A stretch of 64,000 nucleotides of DNA from Paenibacillus solani (lineage in GTDB: Bacteria > Bacillota > Bacilli > Paenibacillales > Paenibacillaceae): the NCBI RefSeq assembly GCF_001277345.1, contig NZ_LIUT01000001.1:3004119-3068118 (forward strand). Reading direction: 5' to 3'. Of this stretch, positions 38,309 to 47,092 are shown piece by piece. Made by a program: the position numbers and the translations under genes. Position 1 is the stretch's first letter, and every line of letters begins with the position of its first letter. A model generated the notes under the pieces. It made no database searches and was not told the origin of the DNA. It saw nothing but the letters and a program-made list of their open reading frames with translations.

Positions 38309-38911
38309 ATGTCTAAAGATTTTACATCCGCACTCAAGAATCGTCGTTCCTACTACGCAATCAGCAAAGACTCCGTCATTTCTGATGAGCGCATCAAGGA
38401 AATTGTAAACGAAGCTGTAAAGTACACTCCATCTTCTTTCAACTCCCAAAGCGCTCGCGTTGTGGTACTTCTTGGCGAGCAGCATGACAAACTGTGGAAC
38501 CTCACAGAACATATTCTGAAAGAAGTTGTTGGTGATGAGGAAGCATTCAAATCCACCGCTGAGAAAATGGGTGCATTCCGCGCTGGTTATGGTACTGTAT
38601 TGTTCTTCGAAGACAACAACGTCGTAGCCGAATTGCAGCAGAACTTTGCTGCTTATGCCGATAACTTCCCGGTATGGTCCAACCAATCCAACGGCATGCT
38701 GCAATTTGTTGTATGGACTTCCCTCGAGGCTGAAGGCCTTGGCGCTTCCTTGCAGCACTACAACCCATTGATCGATGAGAAAGTGAAGTCTGAATGGAAC
38801 ATTCCTGAGAACTGGAAGCTGCTAGCTCAAATGCCTTTTGGTAAACCAGTGGCTGAGCCAGGCGAGAAAGAATTCGCACCGCTCGAAGACCGCGTGAAAT
38901 TCTATAACTAA
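38309..38911 (+). CDS. Nitroreductase family protein
   Basis: A 200-residue FMN-dependent NAD(P)H oxidoreductase of the type related to Frm2/YdgI. Typical are LKNRRSYYAISKD (FMN phosphate contact), YTPSSFNSQSARVVVLLG, and WTSLEAEGLGASLQHYNPLID. It reduces nitro-aromatics or quinones and may help against electrophile stress. ATG 38309 follows AGGAGG. It is monocistronic with a strong terminator and a palindromic operator. Confidence 0.92.
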   Translation: MSKDFTSALKNRRSYYAISKDSVISDERIKEIVNEAVKYTPSSFNSQSARVVVLLGEQHDKLWNLTEHILKEVVGDEEAFKSTAEKMGAFRAGYGTVLFFEDNNVVAELQQNFAAYADNFPVWSNQSNGMLQFVVWTSLEAEGLGASLQHYNPLIDEKVKSEWNIPENWKLLAQMPFGKPVAEPGEKEFAPLEDRVKFYN

Positions 38912-38916
38912 TTCAT

Positions 38917-38967
38917 AAGAGGCGCCATCTAAGTTTATGATAACTTGGATGGCGCCTCTTTTTTTTC
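38917..38967 (+). terminator. Terminator of the nitroreductase gene
   Basis: AGAGGCGCCATC pairs with GATGGCGCCTCT, with an inner AAGTT/AACTT pair in the loop region, followed by eight T residues. Confidence 0.95.
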
Positions 38968-39005
38968 GTACACTTTCTTCATTAAATAATATGTTAAGAC
39001 TCAGT

Positions 39006-41273
39006 TCAGTCTACATCTAATAGAGCCCTAAGAAACGGCTTGATCTCTTTATAGCCCTGTTCCGGTTCCCACCGCTGAATGGCTGTTTCGTCCCCGTCCA
39101 CGATCCACTTCAGTTTATCTTTCAATATCTCGGTAAAATCAGGCTCTCCTTTGGATTCGATCAGCATTCGTTTAACCAGAACAGCCCAATCCGTCGAATT
39201 CATTCGATCCGGATACTTCTCTGCCAACCGAAGAACACTTTCGAGTGTACCTTTTCCTAGCAAATGAGCGGCCAAATAATTACCGATAAAGCGATGACTT
39301 GGGTCCAAGGGAATACTCTGTTCAAACCACGTCTCTGACTCCCGGTACTTTCCTTGCTTCATAAGTGCGGTTGCATGAAGAGAGTCGGTGTAGGAACGGT
39401 CTTCATGATCTCCCCGAATAGACAAGTATCGATCGAACGCTTGGTTGTATTCATCCCATTCCTCATGATTGTAGAAGTAATCCGCCAACTCCCACAGGTA
39501 CGTAGGCGCTGGGCGCTGCCCGATCATTGCCTCTAAGGCGATCAGGGTTTCCTTGGAACCCTTGGATGCTATATCCTCTGCCAGCATGTCCTTCAGCTGC
39601 AACATACGAAGCTTCATTCTAAGACTGTGAACATCCCCGGGATTCAGCTTCACCTTCCGAGTATAGCCTTCCAACGCTTCATCATATTTACGGTCGAGCA
39701 CTAGACGATCCTCTGGCGTCTCTTCTCGTTCTTTTAACAGAAAATAGGGTAAAGAATCTATCGTTTGCTCATTTAACCGATAACCGCTGCTGCTTGTTAA
39801 TCTCGTACCATCTTCCCTGTAGGCATCCACAGACCAGAAGAAAAATCCTGCCGGATTAGCAAAGCCAAGCACACCGCCAGGGTCCACTGTTGTCCATTCA
39901 TTACGGTCCTCATAAGAGATACCAACTCTTTGGTCATACAGATCTTGAACCGAAACCCGCAGCGAATTTCCTTCTATATAATTAGCAATCGACGTCATGA
40001 TTTTCCCGCCATCTTGTAACTGCATACCAATATTCACTTTATAGTAGGCAGCTTCGGGAAACGAATCCCACTCAAAATAAATGGTATCGTCACGTATTTC
40101 TTCATTATTCACCGGGGTTCTCAACTGAATGAGCGGCTGCATCGTAACATCGATGCTTTGTTGTGATCCTCGGGCAACCTCTACCCAATCTCCTGCGTCG
40201 ATAGACCAGGTTCTGCCGTCAATCTGCTCATAATTCAAACCGATGGCAAGCTGGTAACTTCCAGCTTCTACACTCTCGAAACGATATTGTCCCTTTGCAT
40301 CCGTCAGCATCTGATAGGGTTCACTTCTCAGCGGACTGTGATATTGATCTATTTTCTTTCGCAGCATAATGCCAACAAAAGGCATGGGCTCTCCTTCGCT
40401 GCTTTGCACAGTTCCGCTGACCGTTGAGAGTAACTCTCTATCCAATATACTTTGCAAGCGATTATTAAGTTGGTTTATACGGCTCGTAACCTCAGAATTT
40501 TTATTTCGCCGGTTGGAACCTTCAGACAACTGATTTAATACCTCTTTCGCAGCATGGGGGCTGCCCCGGCGCAGCAGCATTTCGGAATGATACAAGGCCG
40601 CTTTTCCAATAATGTCATCGCGATCTCCATAAGGGGCATCTGCCAAATACTCATATTGCTGTGCCGCCCGCTCAGGCTGATCCAGCCCATCATTTGTGCT
40701 CGCAAGCTCTAATTTTAATTCATACAGATAAGAAGAAATCGCACGGTCTGAATTCAATCCATTATGGATGTCATTCTCAAACTTCTGAATTACCATCTCC
40801 AGCAAATCTGCTGCAGCCTGTAAATCCCCGTCCATTGCATAATAGTCTGACAGCTGAACCGCTGCAAACATCAGGAATCTCCCTGCAGGAGCCCCCTGTA
40901 CATATTGACGCAATAGCTGCATTCCTTCATCCTGAGTAAAATGGATTTTCCCATCGATATCTCCACTTGCCATGGTGAATCCCGGGCTGATAAAGACATC
41001 AAACCGGTGAATGAGCTCAGTTTCTTTGGGCTCAATCACATACTTCTCGATCAGCTTCCATTTATGCTTATTACTTTTCGTATTATGAATAAGGCTCAGG
41101 ATCTTGGCCTTACTCTCAAGATTGCCTTGTTCCAGCTGTTTCTGTGCAATCATCAATTCTATTCGAGGCGAGATGTTATGCAGGACAATGAACAGGAGAA
41201 TCACACTCACAACCCCCAGCACCAAGTGCTTAATCTTGATCCGAATCTTCAAGCCTGGCCACCATCCTCTCAT
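39006..41273 (-). CDS. Large membrane-anchored protein with TPR and Ig-like regulatory domains
   Basis: About 755 residues. One N-terminal TM helix (IKHLVLGVVSVILLFIVLH) is followed by helical repeats (TPR-like), a CarboxypepD_reg-like beta domain (VSGTVQSSEGEPMPFVGIMLRKK, then YRFESVEAGSYQLAIG), an FN3-like segment (RTPVNNEEIRDDTIYFEWDSFPEAAYYKVNIG) and C-terminal TPR repeats (ALEGYTRKVKLNPGDVHSLRMKL). The bulk is outside the cell. ATG 41273 has GGAAGG six bases upstream. It overlaps the preceding small gene by 44 bases and shares an operon with an ECF sigma factor, so it may sense the envelope or be a target. I do not recognise a named family. Confidence 0.7.
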   Translation of the reverse strand: MRGWWPGLKIRIKIKHLVLGVVSVILLFIVLHNISPRIELMIAQKQLEQGNLESKAKILSLIHNTKSNKHKWKLIEKYVIEPKETELIHRFDVFISPGFTMASGDIDGKIHFTQDEGMQLLRQYVQGAPAGRFLMFAAVQLSDYYAMDGDLQAAADLLEMVIQKFENDIHNGLNSDRAISSYLYELKLELASTNDGLDQPERAAQQYEYLADAPYGDRDDIIGKAALYHSEMLLRRGSPHAAKEVLNQLSEGSNRRNKNSEVTSRINQLNNRLQSILDRELLSTVSGTVQSSEGEPMPFVGIMLRKKIDQYHSPLRSEPYQMLTDAKGQYRFESVEAGSYQLAIGLNYEQIDGRTWSIDAGDWVEVARGSQQSIDVTMQPLIQLRTPVNNEEIRDDTIYFEWDSFPEAAYYKVNIGMQLQDGGKIMTSIANYIEGNSLRVSVQDLYDQRVGISYEDRNEWTTVDPGGVLGFANPAGFFFWSVDAYREDGTRLTSSSGYRLNEQTIDSLPYFLLKEREETPEDRLVLDRKYDEALEGYTRKVKLNPGDVHSLRMKLRMLQLKDMLAEDIASKGSKETLIALEAMIGQRPAPTYLWELADYFYNHEEWDEYNQAFDRYLSIRGDHEDRSYTDSLHATALMKQGKYRESETWFEQSIPLDPSHRFIGNYLAAHLLGKGTLESVLRLAEKYPDRMNSTDWAVLVKRMLIESKGEPDFTEILKDKLKWIVDGDETAIQRWEPEQGYKEIKPFLRALLDVD

Positions 41274-41583
41274 ACTGATCCTTCCAGTAGATACTACCAC
41301 CAACTTCAAGCAGCTCCGTCCCTGCCTGTAGTGACACAGATGGAGCGGGCTTCATCACAGGGTCTTTCCATAAGTAAATTCCAATGACGAGGACGAACAC
41401 GCTCGCACTGACATAACCAATCACAGTTGCCCGTATTTCGATCTCCTTGTTCCATAATGAAGCCAGACGTTCCCGACCTGATTTGGGAAAGGTACGTGAT
41501 ATAACCTTATCCGCACCATGGAAACGGATGTCCTCCAGCTCCTGATTTATTTTTTCAGCAATATCCTGTTTCCCGTTACCCAT
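41230..41583 (-). CDS. Small single-TM protein, putative anti-sigma factor
   Basis: A 117-residue protein: about 50 cytoplasmic residues, one TM helix (VIGYVSASVFVLVIGIYLW) and a short outer tail. Position directly after an ECF sigma gene (eight-base overlap) and topology are those of anti-sigma factors, but there is no zinc HXXXCXXC motif. It overlaps the large TPR gene by 44 bases. Function as anti-sigma factor is inferred from order. Confidence 0.6.
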   Translation of the reverse strand: MGNGKQDIAEKINQELEDIRFHGADKVISRTFPKSGRERLASLWNKEIEIRATVIGYVSASVFVLVIGIYLWKDPVMKPAPSVSLQAGTELLEVGGSIYWKDQYERMVARLEDSDQD

Positions 41584-42067
41584 CGCTCTCCCCCATCTCC
41601 ATAATCATCTGCCGAAGCTTATTGCGTCCTCTCATTAAACGCGCCTTCACGGTATTCACATTCAGCTGCAATTGATCTGCAATCTCCAGTACACCTAATT
41701 CATTGAAATAATACAGCGTAATCACTTCACGATATGTATAAGGCAGCTGCTGGATCGACTTAGTCATTTCACCCTCACGCCAATGATGGATCATTGCCTC
41801 TTCCGCTGCGGGAGCGACTTCGTCTACATGAAGGTCCATTCTTGGGTTGGGAAAAATGTGGCGCCAATCCCAAGTACGCTGCCGCATTCGGCACCGATTC
41901 ACCGCAATCCGGGTCAGCCAGCTCCGCAGTTTGTCAGCATCACGAAGCTGAGAGATATTCTCAAACGCCTGGATAAATGTATCTTGAACAGCCTCTTCAG
42001 CAGCTTGACGGTCACGCAGCAGCAGCACCGTGGTGCGCAGCAAGTAATCTCCATACTGCTCCATCAA
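41576..42067 (-). CDS. ECF-type RNA polymerase sigma factor
   Basis: A 163-residue sigma-70 family protein with only regions 2 and 4: AAEEAVQDTFIQAFENISQLRD and LRSWLTRIAVNRCRMRQR for region 2, and LPYTYREVITLYYFNELGVLEIADQL-NVNTVKARLMRGRNKLR for region 4. The uninterrupted frame begins at TTG 42067 (ATG 42064), yet typical region 1-2 residues (DVIQRLKNKDEAALREL) are encoded directly upstream in the same frame without a standard start. A CTG at 42118 has AGAGGGG nine bases upstream; alternatively one missing C after 42119 would join ATG 42123. It heads an operon with a small TM protein and a TPR protein. Confidence 0.85.
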   Translation of the reverse strand: MMEQYGDYLLRTTVLLLRDRQAAEEAVQDTFIQAFENISQLRDADKLRSWLTRIAVNRCRMRQRTWDWRHIFPNPRMDLHVDEVAPAAEEAMIHHWREGEMTKSIQQLPYTYREVITLYYFNELGVLEIADQLQLNVNTVKARLMRGRNKLRQMIMEMGESDG

Positions 42068-42316
42068 TTCCCGGAGAGCCGCCTCATCTTTATTTTTTAA
42101 ACGTTGGATAACATCCAGGCCATTTCACCCCTCTCTTATATATGGATGCGCCTCATCGCTCGCCGGTTGCATGAATTTGAAATAAATACCCCAAAATACA
42201 TTGGGAATGATTGAAAACCTATGGTTAAAAAGATACAATAACACAAGTGAGACCCCCTGTCTGAATCATAAAATGGACTGGATGATATCTCACGATAAGC
42301 AACTGCATATATGTTG

Positions 42317-42409
42317 GCTGTACTAGGGGTGCCTTGTGCTGAGAGACGGCGTGCCGCCGTTAACCCTTAACCACCCGATCTAGGTCATACTAGCGTGGGG
42401 AAGTGTAGC
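42317..42409 (+). ncRNA. TPP (THI-box) riboswitch
   Basis: Conserved core elements are present in order: ACTAGGGGTGCC, GCTGAGAGACGG, CCCTTAACCACCCGATCTAGGTCATACTAGCGTGGGGAAGTG (described by its key parts CTGAGA and GGTCATACTAGCG). P1 is closed by GCTGTACT (42317-42324) with AGTGTAGC (42402-42409). The P1 3' strand also pairs with the left arm of the terminator just downstream (GGAAGTGTAG with CTGCACTTCC), so TPP binding should free the terminator: an OFF switch acting by transcription termination before ykoF. Confidence 0.95.
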
Positions 42410-42437
42410 ATTTATGTTTATTTCGCTATGTAGGCAT

Positions 42438-42471
42438 AACTGCACTTCCTTATGGAGGGTGCGGTTTTTTT
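42438..42471 (+). terminator. Riboswitch-controlled terminator
   Basis: CTGCACTTCC (42440-42449) pairs with GGAGGGTGCGG through a short TTAT loop with one bulge, followed by seven T residues. Its left arm can instead pair with 42399-42408 of the riboswitch. Confidence 0.9.
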
Positions 42472-42521
42472 GCGTGCTTATTTTGCGTACTTACTATTTA
42501 TTATGGAGAGGAAGATGAGTG

Positions 42522-43121
42522 ATGAGTGAGCTGGTATGCGGGACCAGCAGGATTGTAGGGTGCCGTTTCTCGGTGTTTCCTATGACAGACCGATTTGTAG
42601 AAGTGATCATGGGAGCCCTTCATTCTGTCGATACCACCAAGGTATGGGTCCAGACAGATGATGTGAGTACCTGTGTACGTGGACGTATGGAGCATGTGTT
42701 TGATGTGACAAGGGCTATTTTCGCCCATGCTGCTGCGAGTGGAGTCCACACGGTCTTCCAGGGCACCTATTCTATCGGTTGTCCAGGTGATACGGATGCT
42801 GATGTATATATGGACGAAGATCCGACTCTGTTAAACTGCGATATCGGCAAACATGCCGATATTGAAACTGCCTGTCAATTTGCTCTTTACCCACTGGGAA
42901 CGGACAATTATATGGAAGTCATCTATAATGAAGTTCATCGGGCGAAGGCCGCCGGAACCTTCAATGGCAGTGTTCATTACGCCAGTCGATTGGACGGAGC
43001 ATTATCGCAGGTGTTTGAATCACTGGAAAATGCGTTTCAACACGCAATTCAATCTGATCACAGCCATTTGGTCATGACCGCGGTCGTGTCGGCCCACAGT
43101 CCATCAGCCAAATCGAAATGA
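42522..43121 (+). CDS. ykoF: YkoF-type thiamine/HMP-binding protein
   Basis: A 199-residue protein with two tandem ACT-like domains, as in B. subtilis YkoF (about 200 residues), which binds thiamine or hydroxymethylpyrimidine. The repeats are CRFSVFPMTDRFVEVIMGAL and ACQFALYPLGTDNYMEVIYN, each starting with an equivalent strand-helix. In B. subtilis it belongs to the ykoFEDC HMP importer operon. Here no transporter genes follow and a terminator comes at once. ATG 42522 has GGAGAGGAAG upstream. The TPP riboswitch controls it. Confidence 0.92.
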   Translation: MSELVCGTSRIVGCRFSVFPMTDRFVEVIMGALHSVDTTKVWVQTDDVSTCVRGRMEHVFDVTRAIFAHAAASGVHTVFQGTYSIGCPGDTDADVYMDEDPTLLNCDIGKHADIETACQFALYPLGTDNYMEVIYNEVHRAKAAGTFNGSVHYASRLDGALSQVFESLENAFQHAIQSDHSHLVMTAVVSAHSPSAKSK

Positions 43122-43137
43122 TGTCCAGATGACAGGC

Positions 43138-43166
43138 AAAGGCCCGGCAAGCGCCGGGCCTTTATC
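43138..43166. terminator. Terminator of ykoF
   Basis: AAAGGCCCGGC pairs perfectly with GCCGGGCCTTT around AAGC. It also faces the convergent yjcZ-like gene. Confidence 0.92.
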
Positions 43167-43191
43167 ATATGCTGTTGCAATTCTTGATGAG

Positions 43192-43287
43192 TTAAACCCA
43201 AACGCTCAAGATGATAACGAGCAGGATATAAAGAACCAAGATAATTCCTACAGAATTGCCATAGTTTCCGCCATAAGTTCCGCTCAT
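43192..43287 (-). CDS. YjcZ family sporulation mini-protein
   Basis: A 31-residue protein on the minus strand: MSGTYGGNYGN, then a hydrophobic helix SVGIILVLYILLVIILSVWV. It matches the YjcZ/SscA-type pattern of a glycine-tyrosine rich head plus one TM helix; such proteins act in spore coat assembly or as membrane peptides. ATG 43287 follows GGAGGGATATTC. It is too short for usual gene finding and is a single gene convergent with ykoF. Confidence 0.88.
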   Translation of the reverse strand: MSGTYGGNYGNSVGIILVLYILLVIILSVWV

Positions 43288-43651
43288 GAATATCCCTCCT
43301 GGATTCAAATAATGTCGTGATGTAAGCAAATCACATGATTATAGTATTGCTCATGTCGGGCATGCGCCACGGCGTTTGTACCCCATTTTTTATATGACGA
43401 GCTTGATTATTCCCTGATATGCGCCGCGCTTGCTCGATGGATTTGATTGTCTGCGTCTGCGTAAATAGTGTATATAGCTTACATAACATCGTTCATCAAT
43501 TCCATTTCATGACTGCTTCAACTCGGTTCCCTTCCTTTTGAAAAAAAGGGCTTGGACAATCTAATTCAGCAAAAACCCCGGCCGCTCCTGAATCATATGG
43601 TAAATAAACGATGACCCTTATGATGCTCTCAAGGAAGAAGGGATAGATAAG
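43288..43651. other. Gene-free stretch
   Basis: About 360 bases upstream of both the yjcZ-like gene (minus) and the methyltransferase (plus). It contains a TATAAT on the minus strand near 43340-43350 without a clear -35, which could serve yjcZ. I see no gene or structured RNA. Confidence 0.5.
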
Positions 43652-44374
43652 ATGAACTATATTCAAATGCTCTCCAAATTAGGCATGGGCAGTGCTCATC
43701 CCGGCGGATTCGAAGCAACCCTTCGAATGCTGAATAATTACCCTATTCAACCAAACAGCCGCATTCTGGAAGTGGGTTGCGGAACAGGACGGACCGCGTG
43801 TCATCTGTCCGAGATGGGATACAAAGTAACTGCTATTGATTTAAACGAGAATATGATTATCAAAGCGCGTAAGAGAGCCGCAGCCATGGAGATGGATGTG
43901 CAGTTCCTTCAGGCGGACGTGTGTGCATTGCCTTTTGAGGATAATCAATTTGATCTCATTATGGCTGAATCGGTCACAGTATTCACAAATACCGCCAAGT
44001 CGCTGCCCGAGTATTACCGCGTTCTAGATCACGGAGGCGCCCTCATGGACAGAGAATTGCTGCTTGATAAGCCGATGCCGGAGACGAAGCTCCAGGAACT
44101 GCTGGAATTCTTCGGGATTCCGAATCTGATGATGAGCGAAGAATGGTCTGAATCTCTAATGGCCAGCGGCTTTACACAGGTGGATATTCTGGAATACAAC
44201 CGCTTCAATGAACAATTAAAGGAGGAGCAAACCCGCCATTTGGATGTATACGAACAACGAGATAAAGGACTGCTATTTGATGCTTCGCTCTGGGAGACGC
44301 TATTTAAGCATGACCGCATGATTCTCGATAATACCGATTATTTGGCTTCCGCCTTATTCCGTGCCGTAAAGTAA
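43652..44374 (+). CDS. Class I SAM-dependent methyltransferase
   Basis: A 240-residue Rossmann-fold methyltransferase. Motif I is ILEVGCGTGRTACHL, then VTAIDLNENMI (SAM ribose acid) and VQFLQADVCALPFEDNQFDLIMAES. It resembles UbiE-like or small-molecule methylases; the substrate is not readable. ATG 43652 follows GAAGGGATAG. Single gene. Confidence 0.92.
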   Translation: MNYIQMLSKLGMGSAHPGGFEATLRMLNNYPIQPNSRILEVGCGTGRTACHLSEMGYKVTAIDLNENMIIKARKRAAAMEMDVQFLQADVCALPFEDNQFDLIMAESVTVFTNTAKSLPEYYRVLDHGGALMDRELLLDKPMPETKLQELLEFFGIPNLMMSEEWSESLMASGFTQVDILEYNRFNEQLKEEQTRHLDVYEQRDKGLLFDASLWETLFKHDRMILDNTDYLASALFRAVK

Positions 44375-44506
44375 TACGACTTCATATTTAAACGTGATGA
44401 GGGAAACTGCATGAGATCTGTGCAGCCCCTCTTTCTTTTATACGACAGACTTTCGACCTAATCCTACACTTTTTTTCAATTCCTTGTATCTAGTTTTGCC
44501 TGTCGA

Positions 44507-44515
44507 TGCTATAAT
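44507..44515 (+). promoter_or_regulatory. Extended -10 promoter of the chemoreceptor gene
   Basis: TGC TATAAT (44507-44515) is an extended -10 element about 40 bases before the start codon. No good -35 lies at the usual distance. Confidence 0.55.
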
Positions 44516-44557
44516 CATGGTAAAAATATCCTATGTTGTTGAGGAGGACTCATTCTT

Positions 44558-45808
44558 ATGACATGGTTCAACAGACTCCCAATCTCACGAAAGATTACCG
44601 CAGCCTGTTATCTCATCGCCGCATTGTTTGCAATTCCAATGCTGGTGGCCTTTATTCTTATGGGTAAAGCCATCATTGGTATCATACTTGTGGTGGTACT
44701 TATCGGCATTGCGCTTCCTTTATCCAGCGTGATCGAGAAAGCGCTTACCGATTCATTTTCGGAAATTTCCAGTGTTTCCGCCAAAATTGCCAAAGGCGAT
44801 TTCACTTTCCAGGTGAAAGAAGTTGGGGGCATGAATGATCTTAGCAGAACTTTCAACAGCATGGTAGACAAGCTTCGTAAAATACTGCAAGAAACCTCCA
44901 CCATCAGTCGGCAGGTAATGACGTCTAGCTCCAACATTTCAATTAATAATCAGGAGCTCATTCAAGTCATGAATCAAGTCTCGTTATCGTCCAATGAGTT
45001 GGCCGTCGGAGCTAACGAAATTTCAGAGGATGTATCCGAGATGACGAATTCCATCCGTGAAATCGAAGAAAAGGTCAGTAACTATACGCATTCGACCCAG
45101 GAAATGAATACACGATCAAGGGAAACATTAGGTCTGGTTGAGCAAGGCAGAGACTCCGTTGCCAAACAATCGGCAGGAATGCAGCGAAATATCGAGGCAA
45201 CCTCCAAAGTCTCCGAGTCCATTGATGCATTGGCCAAAAGTGCAATAGGAATCACGAAAATTACGGAAACCATATCGGAACTTGCCGATCAGACCAATTT
45301 ATTATCTCTTAACGCTTCCATCGAGGCAGCCAGAGCTGGCGAGCATGGTGCAGGGTTTGCCGTGGTAGCCCAAGAGGTCCGTAAATTGGCGGAGGAATCT
45401 ACATCCTCGACCCGGGAGGTATTCAATCTTGTACGGAGCATCGAATCCGACGTAAAGCATGCAACACAGAATATTAAGATTAATGAAGAGGTCGTGCGGC
45501 AGCAAACCGAAATGATCCGTGAAGCAGAGCAGGTCTTCATGGAAATTGTCAAAAGTGTACAATATATTTCAGAACAGATCTCTGCATTCTCGAAGGAGAG
45601 CGAATCTATGCTGGAAAGTGCCCAGAACATCTCCTCAGCAATTCAGAATATATCTGCCATCACGCAGCAATCTGCCGCTGGAACGGAGCAAGTATCGGCA
45701 TCTATGAACGAAGGCATCTCGTCCATCCAGAAGATGGCTGAGGAAGCAGAAGGAATGAATAATGCTGTCTTCCAACTGCAGAAAACCATCAACATATTTA
45801 AATTCTAA
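44558..45808 (+). CDS. Methyl-accepting protein without extracellular sensor
   Basis: A 416-residue chemoreceptor. Two close TM helices (about 16-34 and 38-58) leave only a few residues outside, so there is no ligand domain; HAMP follows (about 59-110) and then the coiled-coil signal domain with tip [18 protein letters not shown]. It may sense membrane state or internal signals, as in aerotaxis- or energy-type receptors. ATG 44558 follows GAGGAGGA. A terminator-like hairpin follows. Confidence 0.92.
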   Translation: MTWFNRLPISRKITAACYLIAALFAIPMLVAFILMGKAIIGIILVVVLIGIALPLSSVIEKALTDSFSEISSVSAKIAKGDFTFQVKEVGGMNDLSRTFNSMVDKLRKILQETSTISRQVMTSSSNISINNQELIQVMNQVSLSSNELAVGANEISEDVSEMTNSIREIEEKVSNYTHSTQEMNTRSRETLGLVEQGRDSVAKQSAGMQRNIEATSKVSESIDALAKSAIGITKITETISELADQTNLLSLNASIEAARAGEHGAGFAVVAQEVRKLAEESTSSTREVFNLVRSIESDVKHATQNIKINEEVVRQQTEMIREAEQVFMEIVKSVQYISEQISAFSKESESMLESAQNISSAIQNISAITQQSAAGTEQVSASMNEGISSIQKMAEEAEGMNNAVFQLQKTINIFKF

Positions 45809-45845
45809 GTAGAGCACGGCCTACATAAGCCTTACGCTATATCTA

Positions 45846-45892
45846 ACCCAAAAGCCAAGAATCGCAGTTGGATTCTTGGCCTTTTGGGTCCT
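45846..45892. terminator. Terminator between chemoreceptor and phosphatase genes
   Basis: ACCCAAAAG-CCAAGAATC pairs with GATTCTTGG-CCTTTTGGGT around a seven-base loop; T-rich flank on the plus strand (CCTCTTTATCTTTATC). Confidence 0.85.
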
Positions 45893-45929
45893 CTTTATCT
45901 TTATCTTTTTTCTATATATGCTTACAGCT

Positions 45930-46490
45930 TCAATTACTGCTCCACAGCCTTGCGATATGAACAAGCTGCCCTTCATCAAATTCGACCCGATATATGTCCG
46001 GCATGGTGGTTCCCTGCCAGAAATGATAATCAAACCGCTGATCATAATGATTCAGCATGAGCGTCATAATATCACCATGCGTACCAATCACGATACGCTT
46101 TCCTGAATACTCGTTCAAGACCTCCTCAATCATCCGTACTGCACGGCTTTGCGCAGTTGTACTCGATTCTCCTCCCGGGAAGGAGTAGGCAAAATCCTGA
46201 AACAACTTCTCCTTCGCTTCGAGAAAAGAATATCCCTGAAAATCCCCAACCTTTCGTTCCCTCAAGTCCTCATACTCCTCGATCGGTAATGCCAAAGCGT
46301 CCGCCAACGGTTGGATGGTATCCTTCGCCCGTTGATATGAGCTCGCAATGACAACGTCAATATCCTCTTTTAGGAGTAGATCCTTTACTCGCTCTGCCGC
46401 CCGCACTCCCTCCACAGACAAACCGCGAGCTCTTTCCTTCCCCTCGATAAATGGAGATTCCGCATGTCTCACAAAATATAAAATTGTCAT
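45930..46490 (-). CDS. Histidine phosphatase family protein
   Basis: A 186-residue phosphoglycerate-mutase-like enzyme. The catalytic N-terminal motif is FVRHAES (His), with a second active His near GTHGDIM. The family includes phosphatases and mutases, and the small size suggests a broad phosphatase. It overlaps the upstream NUDIX gene by four bases (ATGA), so both are co-transcribed. Confidence 0.9.
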   Translation of the reverse strand: MTILYFVRHAESPFIEGKERARGLSVEGVRAAERVKDLLLKEDIDVVIASSYQRAKDTIQPLADALALPIEEYEDLRERKVGDFQGYSFLEAKEKLFQDFAYSFPGGESSTTAQSRAVRMIEEVLNEYSGKRIVIGTHGDIMTLMLNHYDQRFDYHFWQGTTMPDIYRVEFDEGQLVHIARLWSSN

Positions 46491-46957
46491 CCTTCCACCT
46501 CTGTTCCCATTCCCACATCGGACTCTTCCTGTACGGCAGGCTCCATGATCATTTCAACGAATGGTGTTAAAGGCAGCAACCCCAATGTCTCCAGCGGAAT
46601 CCATTTTGCTCCTAATGAGTCCTGACCATCACCGTCCGTTCTTAGCACCGCTTGATCATCCAGCAGCTCGACGTCATAAATGATGCCGATGTGATGCAGC
46701 TCCTCCATCTGGTTTACATCGTACTGATAAATGATGGTATAAGATACGGCTGTCCGGATGTTTCCTGTAATGGGTGCAAGTCCGGTTTCCTCGATAAACT
46801 CCCGCTGCAGGGTAAGTTCAGGCTCTTCTCCAAATTCGATGGAACCGCCCGGCAAATCCCATTTTCCCTTGTGCGGCCCCCTCGCTTTCTGGATCAACAG
46901 AATATGGTCATCCCGGACCAGTACGCCATAAACACCCAGATGTGTATACTTCTCCAT
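46487..46957 (-). CDS. NUDIX hydrolase
   Basis: A 156-residue enzyme. The NUDIX box GGSIEFGEEPELTLQREFIEETGL fits GX5EX7REUXEEXGU at all key positions. It hydrolyses a nucleoside diphosphate linked to a moiety X. ATG 46957 (MEKYTHLG) is chosen because AGGGGGC lies six bases upstream; the frame extends to 47002 without a ribosome binding site. Coupled to a histidine phosphatase. Confidence 0.9.
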   Translation of the reverse strand: MEKYTHLGVYGVLVRDDHILLIQKARGPHKGKWDLPGGSIEFGEEPELTLQREFIEETGLAPITGNIRTAVSYTIIYQYDVNQMEELHHIGIIYDVELLDDQAVLRTDGDGQDSLGAKWIPLETLGLLPLTPFVEMIMEPAVQEESDVGMGTEVEG

Positions 46958-47092
46958 GATCAAGCCCCCTGTTATTTGGCAAAGGCGTAATCTGTAACAC
47001 ACTGAATGAAAACGCCCCTGCCAACCTGAATCTCGTATTTAATGCCAAAATATCACTATGTATTCGTTATGGAACGCAACACTCTTCTAATC

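Noticed and set aside
38294-38758. Long minus-strand reading frame opposite the nitroreductase
   Set aside because: It is antisense to a clear FMN-enzyme gene, has no ribosome binding site or family resemblance and ends inside its promoter side.
43129-43320. Plus-strand frame after ykoF
   Set aside because: It is the complement of the yjcZ-like gene and runs through the terminator hairpin.
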